Assembly: GCF_040537815.1 (NCBI RefSeq)
Contig: NZ_JBEWSZ010000005.1
Location: forward strand, 1 to 64,000
DNA length: 64,000 bases
From: Mesorhizobium shangrilense
Lineage (GTDB): Bacteria > Pseudomonadota > Alphaproteobacteria > Rhizobiales > Rhizobiaceae
Direction: 5' to 3'
Below, in pieces: positions 48,369 to 58,087 of this stretch; positions within the stretch are counted from its first letter, which is position 1, and each line of letters begins with the position of its first letter. The notes beneath the pieces are model-generated. The model ran no database searches and was not told the DNA's origin. It worked only from the letters and a program-made list of their open reading frames with translations. A program made the position numbers and the translations under genes.

Positions 48369-48384
48369 TTGAATGAATGTTCAA
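48369..48384. promoter_or_regulatory. TetR/BetI-type operator copy 1
   Basis: TTGAATGAATGTTCAA: arms TTGAA and TTCAA separated by 6 nt. It lies between the FAD-oxidoreductase operon (minus) and the methyltransferase-tetR-transporter genes (plus). The same pattern recurs at 56570 and 59526. Confidence 0.65.
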
Positions 48385-48468
48385 CAAATGGTATTGCGTT
48401 TTCCCGTTCATGCGCTACGCTTTGCCAGCACTCGACACTGGGCATTCGACGCTTGGGACCAAGGTCTG

Positions 48469-49263
48469 ATGATCGAAACGGCTGACGCCGCGCCTGAGTA
48501 TGACGACACCGCCATCCGCTTCCTGGAGGCGCTGTGGGGCGAAGGGTATCTGTCGCCGGGCGGGCCAGATGAGGTCGACAGGGTCCTCGAAGGCCTTTCG
48601 CTACGGGAGAAGACGGTCCTCGACATAGGCTGCGGCTCAGGCGGCATCGCCCTGCACCTGGTCGAGCGCCATGGCGCCGCGCACGCCACCGGCTTCGATG
48701 TCGAGCGACCGGTGATAGCGGCAGCCAAACAGCGGGCGGTGGAGCACGGGCTGGGCGGGCGCGTGCGCTTCGTTCATGCGGCCCCCGGGCCGCTGCCTTT
48801 TGCCGATGGCTCTTTCGATGTCGTCTTCTCCAAGGATGCGCTGGTGCATGTGTCGGACAAGGACGCCTTGTTCGCCGAAATCTTCCGCGTGCTGAGACCG
48901 GGTGGCGCCTTCGCGGCCTCGAACTGGATGATTTCGCATGACGGCGAGCCATCACCGGACATGAAGGCCTATTTCGCGGCCGAGGGCCTTTCCTTCGCGA
49001 TGGCGTCGCCCGAGCGTTATGCGCAGGCAATGCGCCGGGCGGGTTTTGCCGATGTCACCATCCGCGACCGCAATCCCTGGTACCGGGAAGTCGCGCGCGG
49101 GGAGTTGGAGAGGCTGAAAGGCCCGCTCTACCCGACCATCGCAGTGGCGGTTGGCGCGGCCTATGTCGACAAGAACATACGAACCTGGGAAGCGATGCAG
49201 AAGGTTCTTGACAGTGGTGAGCACCGTCCGGCTCATCTTCGCGCATGGAAGCCGGCGGGATAG
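48469..49263 (+). CDS. SAM-dependent methyltransferase
   Basis: 264 residues from ATG 48469 after AAGG. Class I motifs: [17 protein letters not shown] (motif I), [20 protein letters not shown] and [14 protein letters not shown]. The C-terminal part ([20 protein letters not shown]) is typical of small-molecule or amine methyltransferases. It is followed 6 nt later by the TetR regulator gene. Whether it adds methyl groups to an amine in this cluster is inference. Confidence 0.85.
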   Translation: MIETADAAPEYDDTAIRFLEALWGEGYLSPGGPDEVDRVLEGLSLREKTVLDIGCGSGGIALHLVERHGAAHATGFDVERPVIAAAKQRAVEHGLGGRVRFVHAAPGPLPFADGSFDVVFSKDALVHVSDKDALFAEIFRVLRPGGAFAASNWMISHDGEPSPDMKAYFAAEGLSFAMASPERYAQAMRRAGFADVTIRDRNPWYREVARGELERLKGPLYPTIAVAVGAAYVDKNIRTWEAMQKVLDSGEHRPAHLRAWKPAG

Positions 49264-49269
49264 CCGGCG

Positions 49270-49983
49270 ATGTGGAGCATGACGGTATCAATGAAAGCTG
49301 CAGCGCGCGAAGAGCGGTCCCCGGACGCCAGGAGCAATGAGCAGGAGAAACGCGGCCGCAAGGCGTCGAAGGAAGTCAGGCAGCTTCAGCTGATCGAGGC
49401 GACAATCGATTCGCTGGCCAAGCGCGGCTATTCGGAGACCACGATGGCCGATGTCGCCGACGGAGCCGGCCTGTCGCGCGGCATCGTCAACTTCCACTTC
49501 GAGAGCAAGGAAAAGCTGCTTATCGCGACCTTGCAGCATATGTACGACGAGTATTCGACGCACTGGCGCAACGCGCTGCAGAAGGCAGGCGATGATCCCG
49601 CACGGCAGCTCCAGGCGCTGGTCGCTGCCGATTTCGATCGCTCGATCTGCAACAAGCGCAAGCTCGCGGCGTGGTGCGCTTTCTGGGGCGAGGCGAAATC
49701 GCGGCCGACCTATCAGGCGCTGAGCAGTGCACGCGATGCCGTCTACCAGAACATCTACATCGACCTTTGCGCGACGCTGAAACAAAGCGGCGGCTACGCC
49801 TTCGAGCCGCAGGTCATGGCGCTGGCGCTCAGCGCCATGCTGGAGGGGTTGTGGCTGCGGTTGATGATGGGAACCGAGGACACCACCCGCGAGACCGCGC
49901 TGCAGGCGGCAAACGAATTCCTGGCGGCGGCGTTTCCCAGGCACTTTGCGCCAACGACCGCCGTCGGCGGTGGAACGACGTAA
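49270..49983 (+). CDS. TetR-family regulator, BetI-like
   Basis: 237 residues (ATG 49270; 49279 and 49291 are other options). The helix-turn-helix is TTMADVADGAGLSRGIVNFH followed by FESKEKLL. The ligand domain contains KLAAWCAFWGEAKSRPTYQA and MLEGLWLRLMMG, both close to the choline-sensing regulator BetI. Three TTGAA-N6-TTCAA palindromes in the cluster are its probable operators. It is likely to sense a quaternary amine or a pathway intermediate (inference). Confidence 0.85.
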   Translation: MWSMTVSMKAAAREERSPDARSNEQEKRGRKASKEVRQLQLIEATIDSLAKRGYSETTMADVADGAGLSRGIVNFHFESKEKLLIATLQHMYDEYSTHWRNALQKAGDDPARQLQALVAADFDRSICNKRKLAAWCAFWGEAKSRPTYQALSSARDAVYQNIYIDLCATLKQSGGYAFEPQVMALALSAMLEGLWLRLMMGTEDTTRETALQAANEFLAAAFPRHFAPTTAVGGGTT

Positions 49984-50017
49984 CATAACCCAAAAAAATC
50001 AAGAGGATGGAACAGCA

Positions 50018-51100
50018 ATGAAGACAATGACTCGACGCTTGGCACTCACCCTTGGCCTTGCCGCAACACTGGCGGCCTCGGCGGCCGCGCTTGCGATTGC
50101 CGCGGACAAGGATCTGATCGTGTTCGACTGGTCGGGCTATGAGGCGCCCGGTTTCCATCCCGATTACGTCAAGAAGCATGGCGACTCGCCAACCTTCGCC
50201 TTCTTCGGCGACGAGGACGAGGCGTTCGAGAAAGTCCGTTCCGGCTTCAAGGCCGATCTTGGCCATCCCTGCTCGCAGAGCGTGGTGAAATGGCGCGAGG
50301 CCGGCCTGCTGCAGCCGCTCGACACCTCGAAGATCACTGGCTGGAAGGACCTCAATCCCGGCATCATGGCGATGAAGAATCTCGCCACGACGGATGACGG
50401 CAAGGCCTGGTTCATGCCTTGGGACTGGGGCAACACCCTGGTCACCTACAATTCCGACAAGGTCGATGAGAAGGACATCCAGTCGCTGAAGGCCTTTGCC
50501 GATCCGAAGTTCAAGGGTCGCGTTTCCATCGGCGACAATGTCGACGATGCCTATGCGCTGGCCAGCCTAGCCATTGGCCTGAAGGACTGGACCAAGATGA
50601 CGGACGACCAGTTCAAGCAGGCGTCCGACTTCCTGCGTCAGGTGCACAAGAACGTCCGGCTCTACTGGACTGACAACACCGAGATCGTGCAGGCCTTTAC
50701 CGGCGGCGAGGTCGATCTCGCCTGGGCCTGGAACGATGCCGCCGTGCAGTCGGCGCTCGCCGGCTCGCCGATCAAGGCGAAGCGCGACACCAATGAAGGC
50801 ATTTCGACCTGGGTTTGCGGCTATGTGCTGTTCAAGGATGCGCCGGGGAATGTCGACAAAGCCTATGACTACCTGAACGCGGTCAACGATCCGGCCGTCG
50901 CCAATGTGCTGGTCAAGGACTGGGGTTACGGCCAGGCCAATGCCAAGGGCATGGCCGGCGTCGACCCGGCAGTGCTCAAGGGCAAGGGCTATGACGACGT
51001 GGAGAAATTCGTCGACAAGACGCTGTTCCAGGCGCCGCTGTCGTCGGATCTGAAGCTCAAGATGATCGCTGAATTCGAGAAGATCAAAGCCGGCTATTGA
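50018..51100 (+). CDS. Polyamine/amine ABC transporter substrate-binding protein 1
   Basis: 360 residues from ATG 50018. The signal peptide MKTMTRRLALTLGLAATLAA (cleavage after AIA) is followed by ADKDLIVFDWSGYEAPGFHP, a PotD/PotF-type start, and SIGDNVDDAYALASLAIGLK. It captures an amine in the periplasm for the PotABC-like permease encoded at 53556-56411. The neighbour at 51215 is a close paralogue. A GC hairpin follows the stop. The substrate is unknown. Confidence 0.87.
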   Translation: MKTMTRRLALTLGLAATLAASAAALAIAADKDLIVFDWSGYEAPGFHPDYVKKHGDSPTFAFFGDEDEAFEKVRSGFKADLGHPCSQSVVKWREAGLLQPLDTSKITGWKDLNPGIMAMKNLATTDDGKAWFMPWDWGNTLVTYNSDKVDEKDIQSLKAFADPKFKGRVSIGDNVDDAYALASLAIGLKDWTKMTDDQFKQASDFLRQVHKNVRLYWTDNTEIVQAFTGGEVDLAWAWNDAAVQSALAGSPIKAKRDTNEGISTWVCGYVLFKDAPGNVDKAYDYLNAVNDPAVANVLVKDWGYGQANAKGMAGVDPAVLKGKGYDDVEKFVDKTLFQAPLSSDLKLKMIAEFEKIKAGY

Positions 51101-51113
51101 ACCATTGCAGTTC

Positions 51114-51149
51114 GCCCGCCCGCCTGCCTCAAACGGCCGGCGGGCGGGC
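51114..51149 (+). terminator. GC hairpin between tandem binding-protein genes
   Basis: An 11-bp stem (51114-51124 with 51139-51149) around a 14-nt loop, no T-run. Probably stabilises the 3' end of the first gene's mRNA rather than stopping transcription outright. Confidence 0.5.
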
Positions 51150-51214
51150 TCGCCAAAGTTGCAGAATTCTCCTAACCTCGCCCTGATGTTCTCGCGAAGG
51201 GGGAGTTTCGCGCC

Positions 51215-52291
51215 ATGAATTCCATGTTTCGCCGTCTTGTCCTTGCCGCCGCCTGCACGATTGGCGCCGGCGCAGTCATCGCCTTCGCGGAGGGTGGTGG
51301 CGATCTCGTCGTGTTCGACTGGTCGGGATACGAGGATCCGCTGCTCCACGCCGCCTACACCGCCAAGAACGGCGCCGAGCCGACCTTCGCCTTCTTCGGC
51401 GACGAGGACGAGGCCTTCGAGAAGATGCGGGCCGGCTTCAAGGCTGATATAGCCCACCCCTGTTCGCAAAGCGTGGGCAAGTGGCGCGACGCTGGCATGC
51501 TGCAACCGCTGGACACGTCGAAGATATCAGGGTGGAAAGATCTCAATCCCGGCATCATGGCGATGAAGAATCTCGCCACGACCGAGGACGGCAAGGCGTG
51601 GTTCATGCCTTTTGACTGGGGCAATACCGCACTGCTCTACCGGACCGATCATGTGACACCGCAGGAGGCGCAGTCGCTGCGCATCTTCGCCGATCCGAAA
51701 TTCAAGGGCCGCGTCACCATTGGCGACAATGTCGACGACGCCTATGCGCTGGCAAGCCTGGTCATCGGCCTCAAGGACTGGACCAAAATGACCGATCAGC
51801 AATTCAAGGACGCCTCCGATTTCCTGCGCCAGGTGCACAAGAACATCCGTCTGTACTGGACCGACTCGACCGACATCGACCAGGCCTTTTCCGGCAATGA
51901 GGTCGACCTCGCCTGGGGGTGGGGTCAAACGCTGATCGCGATGACCCAGCAGGGCGTTCCGATCGCCATGAACCGCGACACCAAGGAGGGGATGTCGACC
52001 TGGGTGTGCGGTTATGTTCTCTTGAAGGACGCGCCCGGCAAGCTCGGCCAGGCCTATGATTTCCTGAATGCCGTCAATGCTCCCGATGTGTCGAAATACA
52101 TGGTCACGACATTTGGCTATGGGCATGGCAATGGCGCCGGGATGGCTGATATCGACCACAAGGTGCTGGCCGATCGCGGCTATGACGATCTCGGCAAGTT
52201 CCTCGACAAGACGCTTTTCCAGCAACCGGTCGCGCCGGAGCTGAAGAAGCGCATGGTCGACGAATTCGAGAAGATCAAGGCGGGCTATTGA
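51215..52291 (+). CDS. Polyamine/amine ABC transporter substrate-binding protein 2
   Basis: 358 residues, with start MNSMFRRLVLAAACTIGAGA and mature domain beginning GDLVVFDWSGYEDPLLHAAY. Long stretches equal the first copy (AFFGDEDEAFEK, DLNPGIMAMKNLATT, GDNVDDAYALASL, RQVHKN-RLYWTD, KFLDKTLFQ), so the pair arose by tandem duplication. The binding-site side differs (GWGQTLIAMTQQGVPIAMNR versus WAWNDAAVQSALAGSPIKAK), suggesting different ligands. Its TGA overlaps the TTG start of the amine oxidase gene. Confidence 0.87.
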   Translation: MNSMFRRLVLAAACTIGAGAVIAFAEGGGDLVVFDWSGYEDPLLHAAYTAKNGAEPTFAFFGDEDEAFEKMRAGFKADIAHPCSQSVGKWRDAGMLQPLDTSKISGWKDLNPGIMAMKNLATTEDGKAWFMPFDWGNTALLYRTDHVTPQEAQSLRIFADPKFKGRVTIGDNVDDAYALASLVIGLKDWTKMTDQQFKDASDFLRQVHKNIRLYWTDSTDIDQAFSGNEVDLAWGWGQTLIAMTQQGVPIAMNRDTKEGMSTWVCGYVLLKDAPGKLGQAYDFLNAVNAPDVSKYMVTTFGYGHGNGAGMADIDHKVLADRGYDDLGKFLDKTLFQQPVAPELKKRMVDEFEKIKAGY

Positions 52292-53592
52292 GCAACCAGC
52301 GAACGGAAGTCGTCATTGTCGGCGCGGGCTTCAGCGGGCTGTCGGCGGCGCATGAGCTGAAGAAGGCCGGCGTCGATTTTGTCCTGCTCGAGGCGCGCGA
52401 CCGCGTCGGCGGGCGGGTCGAAGCCAAGCAGAATGGCCTTGGCGAGCGCGTCGACAGCGGCGGGCAGTTCCTGTGCCAGGACATGCCGGAACTGATGGCA
52501 CTGGTGGGCGCGCGCGGCAGAACACTGGTCGAGACCCATGTCGACGGGGAATTCATCGCGCAACCGCCGATGAGCGAGGCGGAAGCCGAACGGACCTATG
52601 CCGCATCGATGGCGATCCGCGAGCGCATGAGCCGGATTTCTCCAGACGATCCGGCTATTGCCGGCCTGACAGTCGCCGACTGGCTGGAGCGTCAGAGCGA
52701 TCCGCGCGACGTCAAGGCGGCCTTCCGGTCGATGATCGAAGGGCTGTGGTGCCAGGCGCTGGAAAAGGTGCCGCTCTGGCACCTCATCGACAATGATCGC
52801 CGCATCACCAACGAAGTGACGGAGCTTCAGTATTTCGTGGGCGAGACCATGCATTCGCTGGCGGATGACCTGGCGGGTGATCTCGGTGACCGACTGCGCC
52901 TTGGCATGCCCGTCACGCGCATCGAACGCCAGCAAGATGGGGTACGGGTCGTCACCGCGACGTGTTCGATCGAGGCGCGCGCGGTGCTTGTCGCCGTGCC
53001 GCCGGTGATGGCGTCGAGGATCGAGCATTCGCCGCCGCTGCCGGTCGGACTGTCGAAGGCGCTGGGCGCCTGGCAAAGCGGCACGGTGATCAAGGTGCTG
53101 GTGCGCTACGCCAGGGCTTTCTGGCGCGACCGTGGCTTGAGCGGCATGGTGATGTGGCGCGACCTGCCGGGGTTGTTTGCCTGCGACGCCGGCAAGGATG
53201 ACGATCATGCGGCGCTCGTTGTCTTCATTGGCGGGCCGCTCGCCTTGCGCTGGCGTGAGCTCAGCGATGCGGCATTGCGTTCGCAGTTGACGGCAAAACT
53301 GGAGGCCGCGCTCGGCGCCGAGGCGGCAGCCGTGCTCGACATCAGCTACCGTGACTGGACGAACGATCGTTGGAGCGGCGGCGCCTATAGCGATCTCATT
53401 GTCGATGTGACGGCCACCAACGCCGAACGGGACATCCTGGCCGGTGCGTCGCCGGTGTATTTCGCCGCGTCGGAACTGTCACCGTCATTTCCCGGCTATA
53501 TCGAGGGCGCGATCGTGGCGGGGCGGATCGCGGCGCGAAAGGTCATCCCGGGCCTTCAGTCGGCCATCGCCACCAGCGCTTCCGGGTCGTAG
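52288..53592 (+). CDS. Flavin monoamine oxidase family protein
   Basis: 434 residues starting at TTG 52288, which overlaps the previous stop (TTGA). FAD motif VVIVGAGFSGLSAAHELKKA with LLEARDRVGGRVEAKQ is the amine-oxidase signature; the C-terminal FAD block is YFAASELSPSFPGYIEGAIV. It should oxidatively deaminate or demethylate an amine delivered by the neighbouring transporter. Ends 36 nt inside the convergent PotA-like gene end region, so the two genes overlap tail to tail. Confidence 0.88.
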   Translation: MSNQRTEVVIVGAGFSGLSAAHELKKAGVDFVLLEARDRVGGRVEAKQNGLGERVDSGGQFLCQDMPELMALVGARGRTLVETHVDGEFIAQPPMSEAEAERTYAASMAIRERMSRISPDDPAIAGLTVADWLERQSDPRDVKAAFRSMIEGLWCQALEKVPLWHLIDNDRRITNEVTELQYFVGETMHSLADDLAGDLGDRLRLGMPVTRIERQQDGVRVVTATCSIEARAVLVAVPPVMASRIEHSPPLPVGLSKALGAWQSGTVIKVLVRYARAFWRDRGLSGMVMWRDLPGLFACDAGKDDDHAALVVFIGGPLALRWRELSDAALRSQLTAKLEAALGAEAAAVLDISYRDWTNDRWSGGAYSDLIVDVTATNAERDILAGASPVYFAASELSPSFPGYIEGAIVAGRIAARKVIPGLQSAIATSASGS

Positions 53593-54677
53593 GCAAGGCG
53601 GATAGACGTGCCCACCGGAATGTCGTCGGCGCCGAAATCATTGGTCTCGGTGACCGACAGCGGCTTTTCCAGGCCGGGTATCTCGACGATCAGATGGGTG
53701 ATCTCGCCGAAATAGTGGCGCTCGACCACCTTGCCAGCGACCTCGAACTTGGCTGTCGCATTGTCCCACAGGACACGCAGGCGTTCGGGCCGGATGCCGA
53801 GCGTCGCGGCACTACCATTGCGGACAAAGGCCTTGGGCTTGTCGGTCTTCACGCGGCCGAAGCCCAGCGTGTCGACGACGATCGAGGCGCCATTCTCCTC
53901 GACGATCTCGGCCTTGACGAAGTTCATGCCGCCGAGGAAGTCGGCGACCTGCCGGTTGACCGGCCGCTGATAGATTTCCTTGGGCGAGGCGACCTGCGCG
54001 ATCTTGCCGCCGAACATGACGGCGATGCGGTCGGACATCGCCAATGCCTCATACTGGTCGTGGGTGACCAGGATGAAGGTGATGCCCACCGCCTGCTGCA
54101 GGCGGCGCAATTCGATCTGCATCTGCTCGCGCAACTTCTTGTCGAGCGCCGACAGCGGCTCGTCGAGCAACAGCACTTTCGGCCGCATGACCAGCGCTCG
54201 CGCCAGCGCCACGCGCTGCCGCTGGCCGCCGGAAAGCTCCGTTGCGCGGCGCTTGCCGAGCCCGACCAGCGACACCTGCGCCAGCGCCTCGGCGACACGC
54301 CGCTTTTCTTCCGTCTCGCCAAGCTTCAGCCGCTTCAACCCGTAGGCGACATTCTGCTCGACATTGAGATGCGGAAAGATCGCGTAGCTCTGGAACACCA
54401 TGTTGGAGGGCCGGCGGTTGGCCGGGATACCTTCCATGGGCTGTCCGTCGACGGCGATCGAGCCGCTTGTGGGATTGTCGAAGCCGGCGATCATGCGCAG
54501 CAGCGTGGTCTTGCCGCAGCCCGATGGACCGAGCAGCGAGAAGAACTCGCCCTCCCGGATGGTCAGCGAGGCATCGTCCAGCGCCTTGAACGCCCCGTAG
54601 CTGCGGGTGACGTTGCGGATCTCGATCATCGATCGTTCCGTCTGGCGGGATCGCTCGGCTTCGGGCCGCTCAGGCAT
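53556..54677 (-). CDS. potA: Spermidine/putrescine-type ABC transporter ATPase (PotA-like)
   Basis: 373 residues from ATG 54677, which has GGGAGG five nt upstream and overlaps the permease stop by 8 nt. Walker A GPSGCGKTT, signature LSGGQRQRVALARAL and Walker B VLLLDEPLSALDKK are followed by a C-terminal TOBE-type regulatory domain (GIRPERLRVLWDNATAKFEV). It energises the PotBC channel. The binding proteins encoded on the opposite strand are the probable partners. Confidence 0.92.
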   Translation of the reverse strand: MPERPEAERSRQTERSMIEIRNVTRSYGAFKALDDASLTIREGEFFSLLGPSGCGKTTLLRMIAGFDNPTSGSIAVDGQPMEGIPANRRPSNMVFQSYAIFPHLNVEQNVAYGLKRLKLGETEEKRRVAEALAQVSLVGLGKRRATELSGGQRQRVALARALVMRPKVLLLDEPLSALDKKLREQMQIELRRLQQAVGITFILVTHDQYEALAMSDRIAVMFGGKIAQVASPKEIYQRPVNRQVADFLGGMNFVKAEIVEENGASIVVDTLGFGRVKTDKPKAFVRNGSAATLGIRPERLRVLWDNATAKFEVAGKVVERHYFGEITHLIVEIPGLEKPLSVTETNDFGADDIPVGTSIRLAYDPEALVAMAD

Positions 54678-55497
54678 AGAGGCCTCCCTCGTTCTGGGTG
54701 CGTCTGGCCGCGCGGCGGCGCAGGATTTCGGCAATGGTCATCAGCAGGAAAGAGGCAATCAGCAACAGCGTGCCCAGCGCCAGAACGCCGGGCAGCTTCG
54801 AGGCGAAACGCAACTGGCCCCAGATATAGACCGGCAGCGTCGCCTCGGTTCCGGTGAGGAAGAAGGCGATGATGAACTCGTCGAGCGAGATGGTGAAGGA
54901 GACCAGCAGGCTGGAAATGATCGCCGGCGCCACCATGGGCAGGGTCACCCGCCGGAAGGTGCCGAAGGCGCTTTCGCCGAGATCGGCCGATGCCTCCTCC
55001 AGGCTGCGGTCGAACCCCTCGAAGCCGGAGATCAGCACGGTCATCGAATAGGGTATGCAGACGAGTATATGGCCGAGCACGACGGTGAACAGCGACAGGC
55101 TGAGGCCCAGCTGCAGCATCACCAGCAGCATGGAAATGGCGACGATCACTTCCGGCAGCACCAGCGGCGCCATGATCAGCGCATTGATCGGACGGCGGCC
55201 GGGGAAGCGATAGCGGGTGATGGCGCGCGCGGCGAGTATGCCAAGGGTCGTGGAGAGCACCGCGGCCGAGACGCCGACGATCAGGCTGTTCCAGGCCGCA
55301 TCGAGCAGAGCCGGCGTGTTCGGTAGGTCCTCGTACCATTGCAGGGTGAAGCCCGAGAGCGGGAATTTCGGCGTCGCCGAGGTGTTGATCGAGAAGATCG
55401 GCAGGAAGATGATCGGCAGATAGAGGAAGGCAACGTAGAGCAGGGCATAGACCGCCAGCCAGCTGTTGCCGGGCAGGAAACGCCGCAACCCCTTCAT
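54670..55497 (-). CDS. potC: ABC transporter permease, PotC-like
   Basis: 275 residues with six helices, from ATG 55497 overlapping the PotB-like stop (ATGA). The EAA loop is LEEASADLGESAFGTFRRVT followed by LPMVAPAIISSLLVSFTISL, and FIIAFFLTGTEATLPVYIWG is characteristic of PotC. Second permease of the amine importer. Confidence 0.92.
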   Translation of the reverse strand: MKGLRRFLPGNSWLAVYALLYVAFLYLPIIFLPIFSINTSATPKFPLSGFTLQWYEDLPNTPALLDAAWNSLIVGVSAAVLSTTLGILAARAITRYRFPGRRPINALIMAPLVLPEVIVAISMLLVMLQLGLSLSLFTVVLGHILVCIPYSMTVLISGFEGFDRSLEEASADLGESAFGTFRRVTLPMVAPAIISSLLVSFTISLDEFIIAFFLTGTEATLPVYIWGQLRFASKLPGVLALGTLLLIASFLLMTIAEILRRRAARRTQNEGGLYA

Positions 55498-56411
55498 CGG
55501 GCAAGCCTCGCCGCGGAACGGATGACGAAGACGGTGGCGCCCGCCATCAACGTGACGATGAACATGGTGGTGACCGACAGGGCGGCGCCCAGCGGCCAGT
55601 TGGCGGCCTTGCCAAATTGCGCCTGGATGGCGTTGGCGATCATGACGCCGTCCTTGCCGCCGACGAGGCGCGGCGTGACGTAGTCGCCCACCGTCGGGAT
55701 CATCACGATCAGGATGGCCGAGATGACGCCCGGCGCCGACAGCGGCAATGTCACGCGCAGGAAGGAGCGTAATGGCCCGTCGCCGAGATCCTTGGCCGCC
55801 TCGATCAAGGTGCGGTCGACCTTTTCCAGTGACACGAAGATCGGCAGGATGGCGAAGGCCGCCCAGGCATGGGTCAGCGTGATGATGACGGCCGACGTGT
55901 TGTAGAGCAGGGCCGTCGATGGCTCGTCGATGATGCCGAGGCCCATCAGGCCGGAATTCAGCACGCCATTGTAGCCGAGGATGACCTTCCACGACATGAC
56001 CCGCAGCAGATAGCTGGTCCAGAAGGGAATGGTGATCAGGAACAGCCACAGGCCCTTGTGGCGGCCGCCATGGAACGAGATGAAGAACGCGATCGGGTAG
56101 GCGAGGATGACGGTGAAGAAGCTGACCGTCAGCGAGATGTAGAGCGAGCGCCAGAGCAGGTCGCGATAGATCGGCTCGGTCAGCGCAATGCGATAGTTTT
56201 CGAGGGTGAAGGTGCGGTCGATCGTCAGATAGTGCTGCGTCCAGAAGGAATGGGCGATGACCACCAGGATCGGCAGCACCAGAAGGATCAGGGCATAGAG
56301 GAATGTCGGGCTGATCAGGGCGAAGCCCTGGACGGATTCGGATTGCAGAAGGGCATTTCGTCTGGCCCGCGATCGCGACAATGCAGGCGACCCTTCCGCG
56401 GCCACCGTCAT
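55494..56411 (-). CDS. potB: ABC transporter permease, PotB-like
   Basis: 305 residues if started at ATG 56411 (GGAG upstream); an in-frame ATG at 56468 would add 19. Six helices; the EAA loop is LIEAAKDLGDGPLRSFLRVT then LPLSAPGVISAILIVMIPTV, with GDYVTPRLVGGKDGVMIANA typical of PotB. First gene of the minus-strand transporter operon, divergent from the aminotransferase; operator copy 2 lies between. Confidence 0.92.
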   Translation of the reverse strand: MTVAAEGSPALSRSRARRNALLQSESVQGFALISPTFLYALILLVLPILVVIAHSFWTQHYLTIDRTFTLENYRIALTEPIYRDLLWRSLYISLTVSFFTVILAYPIAFFISFHGGRHKGLWLFLITIPFWTSYLLRVMSWKVILGYNGVLNSGLMGLGIIDEPSTALLYNTSAVIITLTHAWAAFAILPIFVSLEKVDRTLIEAAKDLGDGPLRSFLRVTLPLSAPGVISAILIVMIPTVGDYVTPRLVGGKDGVMIANAIQAQFGKAANWPLGAALSVTTMFIVTLMAGATVFVIRSAARLAR

Positions 56412-56569
56412 TGCAGGGCTCCGGGTGTGATCTCGGTTGCTGGCTCGGTCTGTCCCGCCATGCGGCATCCCATTGGCTGCACCGGCAGCTTGTTCCCCTT
56501 GCTTGCCGGCTTTCTTTCATCATGCGCGCATCCGCCGATTGAAATCAAGCGTTAATTCTGCGATATTGA

Positions 56570-56585
56570 TTGAACGACCATTCAA
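56570..56585. promoter_or_regulatory. TetR/BetI-type operator copy 2
   Basis: TTGAACGACCATTCAA: arms TTGAA and TTCAA with 6 nt between, in the divergent region of the PotB-like and aminotransferase genes. Confidence 0.68.
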
Positions 56586-56668
56586 AATGAAATGAAGAAA
56601 GCCGACATTCCAAGCTCGGCACCGAGCTTCGTATTGATGGGAATTTGTCAAAGGGCATGGAGGCGAAG

Positions 56669-58087
56669 ATGGCGGCTGCAAGAGACCTGAGAGCGACCGA
56701 GACGGCTGCTGACGGCGGCGACGATGCGATCGAACTGGCCAAGCGCCATCTCATCCAGCCTTGGCCGTATGCCGGTTCTGTTGGCGCCGAAGCGCGGGCG
56801 CTGATCGGCGAAGGCGACGGCATCTACATCACCGACAACACCGGCAAGCGGCTCATCGACGGGCCAGCCGGCATGTGGTGCGTCAACATCGGCCACCGCC
56901 GCGAGGAACTCGCGGAGGTGATGTACGACCAGGCGATGGCGCTGTCCTACAACACGCCGTGGTACACGATGAACGCGCCGTCGGCGGAACTGGCCATGCG
57001 CATCGCCGGCCATGCGCCGGGCGATCTCAGTCACGTCTTCTACACCACGGGCGGCTCCTCGGCCGTCGAGACGGCGCTGCGCTTCATGCAGTTCTACAAC
57101 AATGTGCGGGGGCGGCCGGAGAAGAAGCTGATCCTGAGCCGGGGCGGCGCCTATCACGGCTCGACCTATCTGTCGGCCTCGCTCAACGGCAGGCCGCGCG
57201 ACCGCGACTGGATGGACGGCGCCGACGATCTGGTCGTCAAGCTGTCCTCGCCCGATCCGTTCCGGCGTCCGGCTGGGATGAGCCTTGCCGTCTTCACCGA
57301 TTTCCTCGTCGACCAGTTCCGCGGCACGGTCGCACGCGTCGGCGCCGACAAGATCGGCGCCTTCGTCGGCGAGCCGGTGCAGGCGTCGGGCGGTGTCGTG
57401 GTGCCGCCGGACGGCTACCTCAAGCGCATCCGCGAGATCTGCCGCGAGAACGACATCCTCTATGTCTCCGACGAGGTGGTGACCGCCTTCGGCCGACTCG
57501 GCCATGTCTTTGCGTCGGGCGATGTGTTCGGCATCGATCCGGACATGATCACCTTCGCCAAGGGCGTCACGTCAGGCTACTTCCCGCTGGGCGGCGTCAT
57601 CATCTCCGAGCGGCTGCTGGAGGAGCTGCGCCGGTCGAACCATCCGGACGCGATGTTCGGTCACGGGCTGACCTATACCAGCCATCCGGTGGGCTGCGCG
57701 GTAGCGCTCAGGAACCTCGACATCCTTGAAGAGAGCGTGCTCGCGCATACGCGGGAGGTCGCGCCCTATTTCCAGGCGCAGCTGAAGACGCTGGAGGAAC
57801 TGCCGCTGGTCGGCGAAGTGCGCGGCATGGGATTGATGGGCTGCGTGGAATGCGTCGCCGATCGCGAAAGCAAGGATCCGCTGCAGCTCGACAAGGATGT
57901 CGGCAAGCGCATCGACGCGCACTGCCATGAACTCGGCCTGCTGGTGCGGCCGCTGATCAACATGTGCGTGATGTCGCCGCCGCTGATCATCACCCGCGAG
58001 CAGATCGACGACATGGTCGGCATCCTGCGCGAAGGCATTTCACGCACGATGGATGATTTGAGGAAAGAAGGGGTGTGGCGGGGATAG
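56669..58087 (+). CDS. Class III (omega) aminotransferase
   Basis: 472 residues from ATG 56669, chosen because GGAGG lies 5 nt upstream; ATG 56657 and TTG 56645 are alternatives. The PLP site is visible: FYTTGGSSAVETALRFMQFY, the SDEVVTAFGRLGHVFA Asp region and Lys298 in TFAKGVTSGYFPLGG. Enzymes of this group move amino groups from polyamines or omega-amines to pyruvate or 2-oxoglutarate. Controlled with the transporter through operator copy 2 (inference). Confidence 0.9.
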   Translation: MAAARDLRATETAADGGDDAIELAKRHLIQPWPYAGSVGAEARALIGEGDGIYITDNTGKRLIDGPAGMWCVNIGHRREELAEVMYDQAMALSYNTPWYTMNAPSAELAMRIAGHAPGDLSHVFYTTGGSSAVETALRFMQFYNNVRGRPEKKLILSRGGAYHGSTYLSASLNGRPRDRDWMDGADDLVVKLSSPDPFRRPAGMSLAVFTDFLVDQFRGTVARVGADKIGAFVGEPVQASGGVVVPPDGYLKRIREICRENDILYVSDEVVTAFGRLGHVFASGDVFGIDPDMITFAKGVTSGYFPLGGVIISERLLEELRRSNHPDAMFGHGLTYTSHPVGCAVALRNLDILEESVLAHTREVAPYFQAQLKTLEELPLVGEVRGMGLMGCVECVADRESKDPLQLDKDVGKRIDAHCHELGLLVRPLINMCVMSPPLIITREQIDDMVGILREGISRTMDDLRKEGVWRG

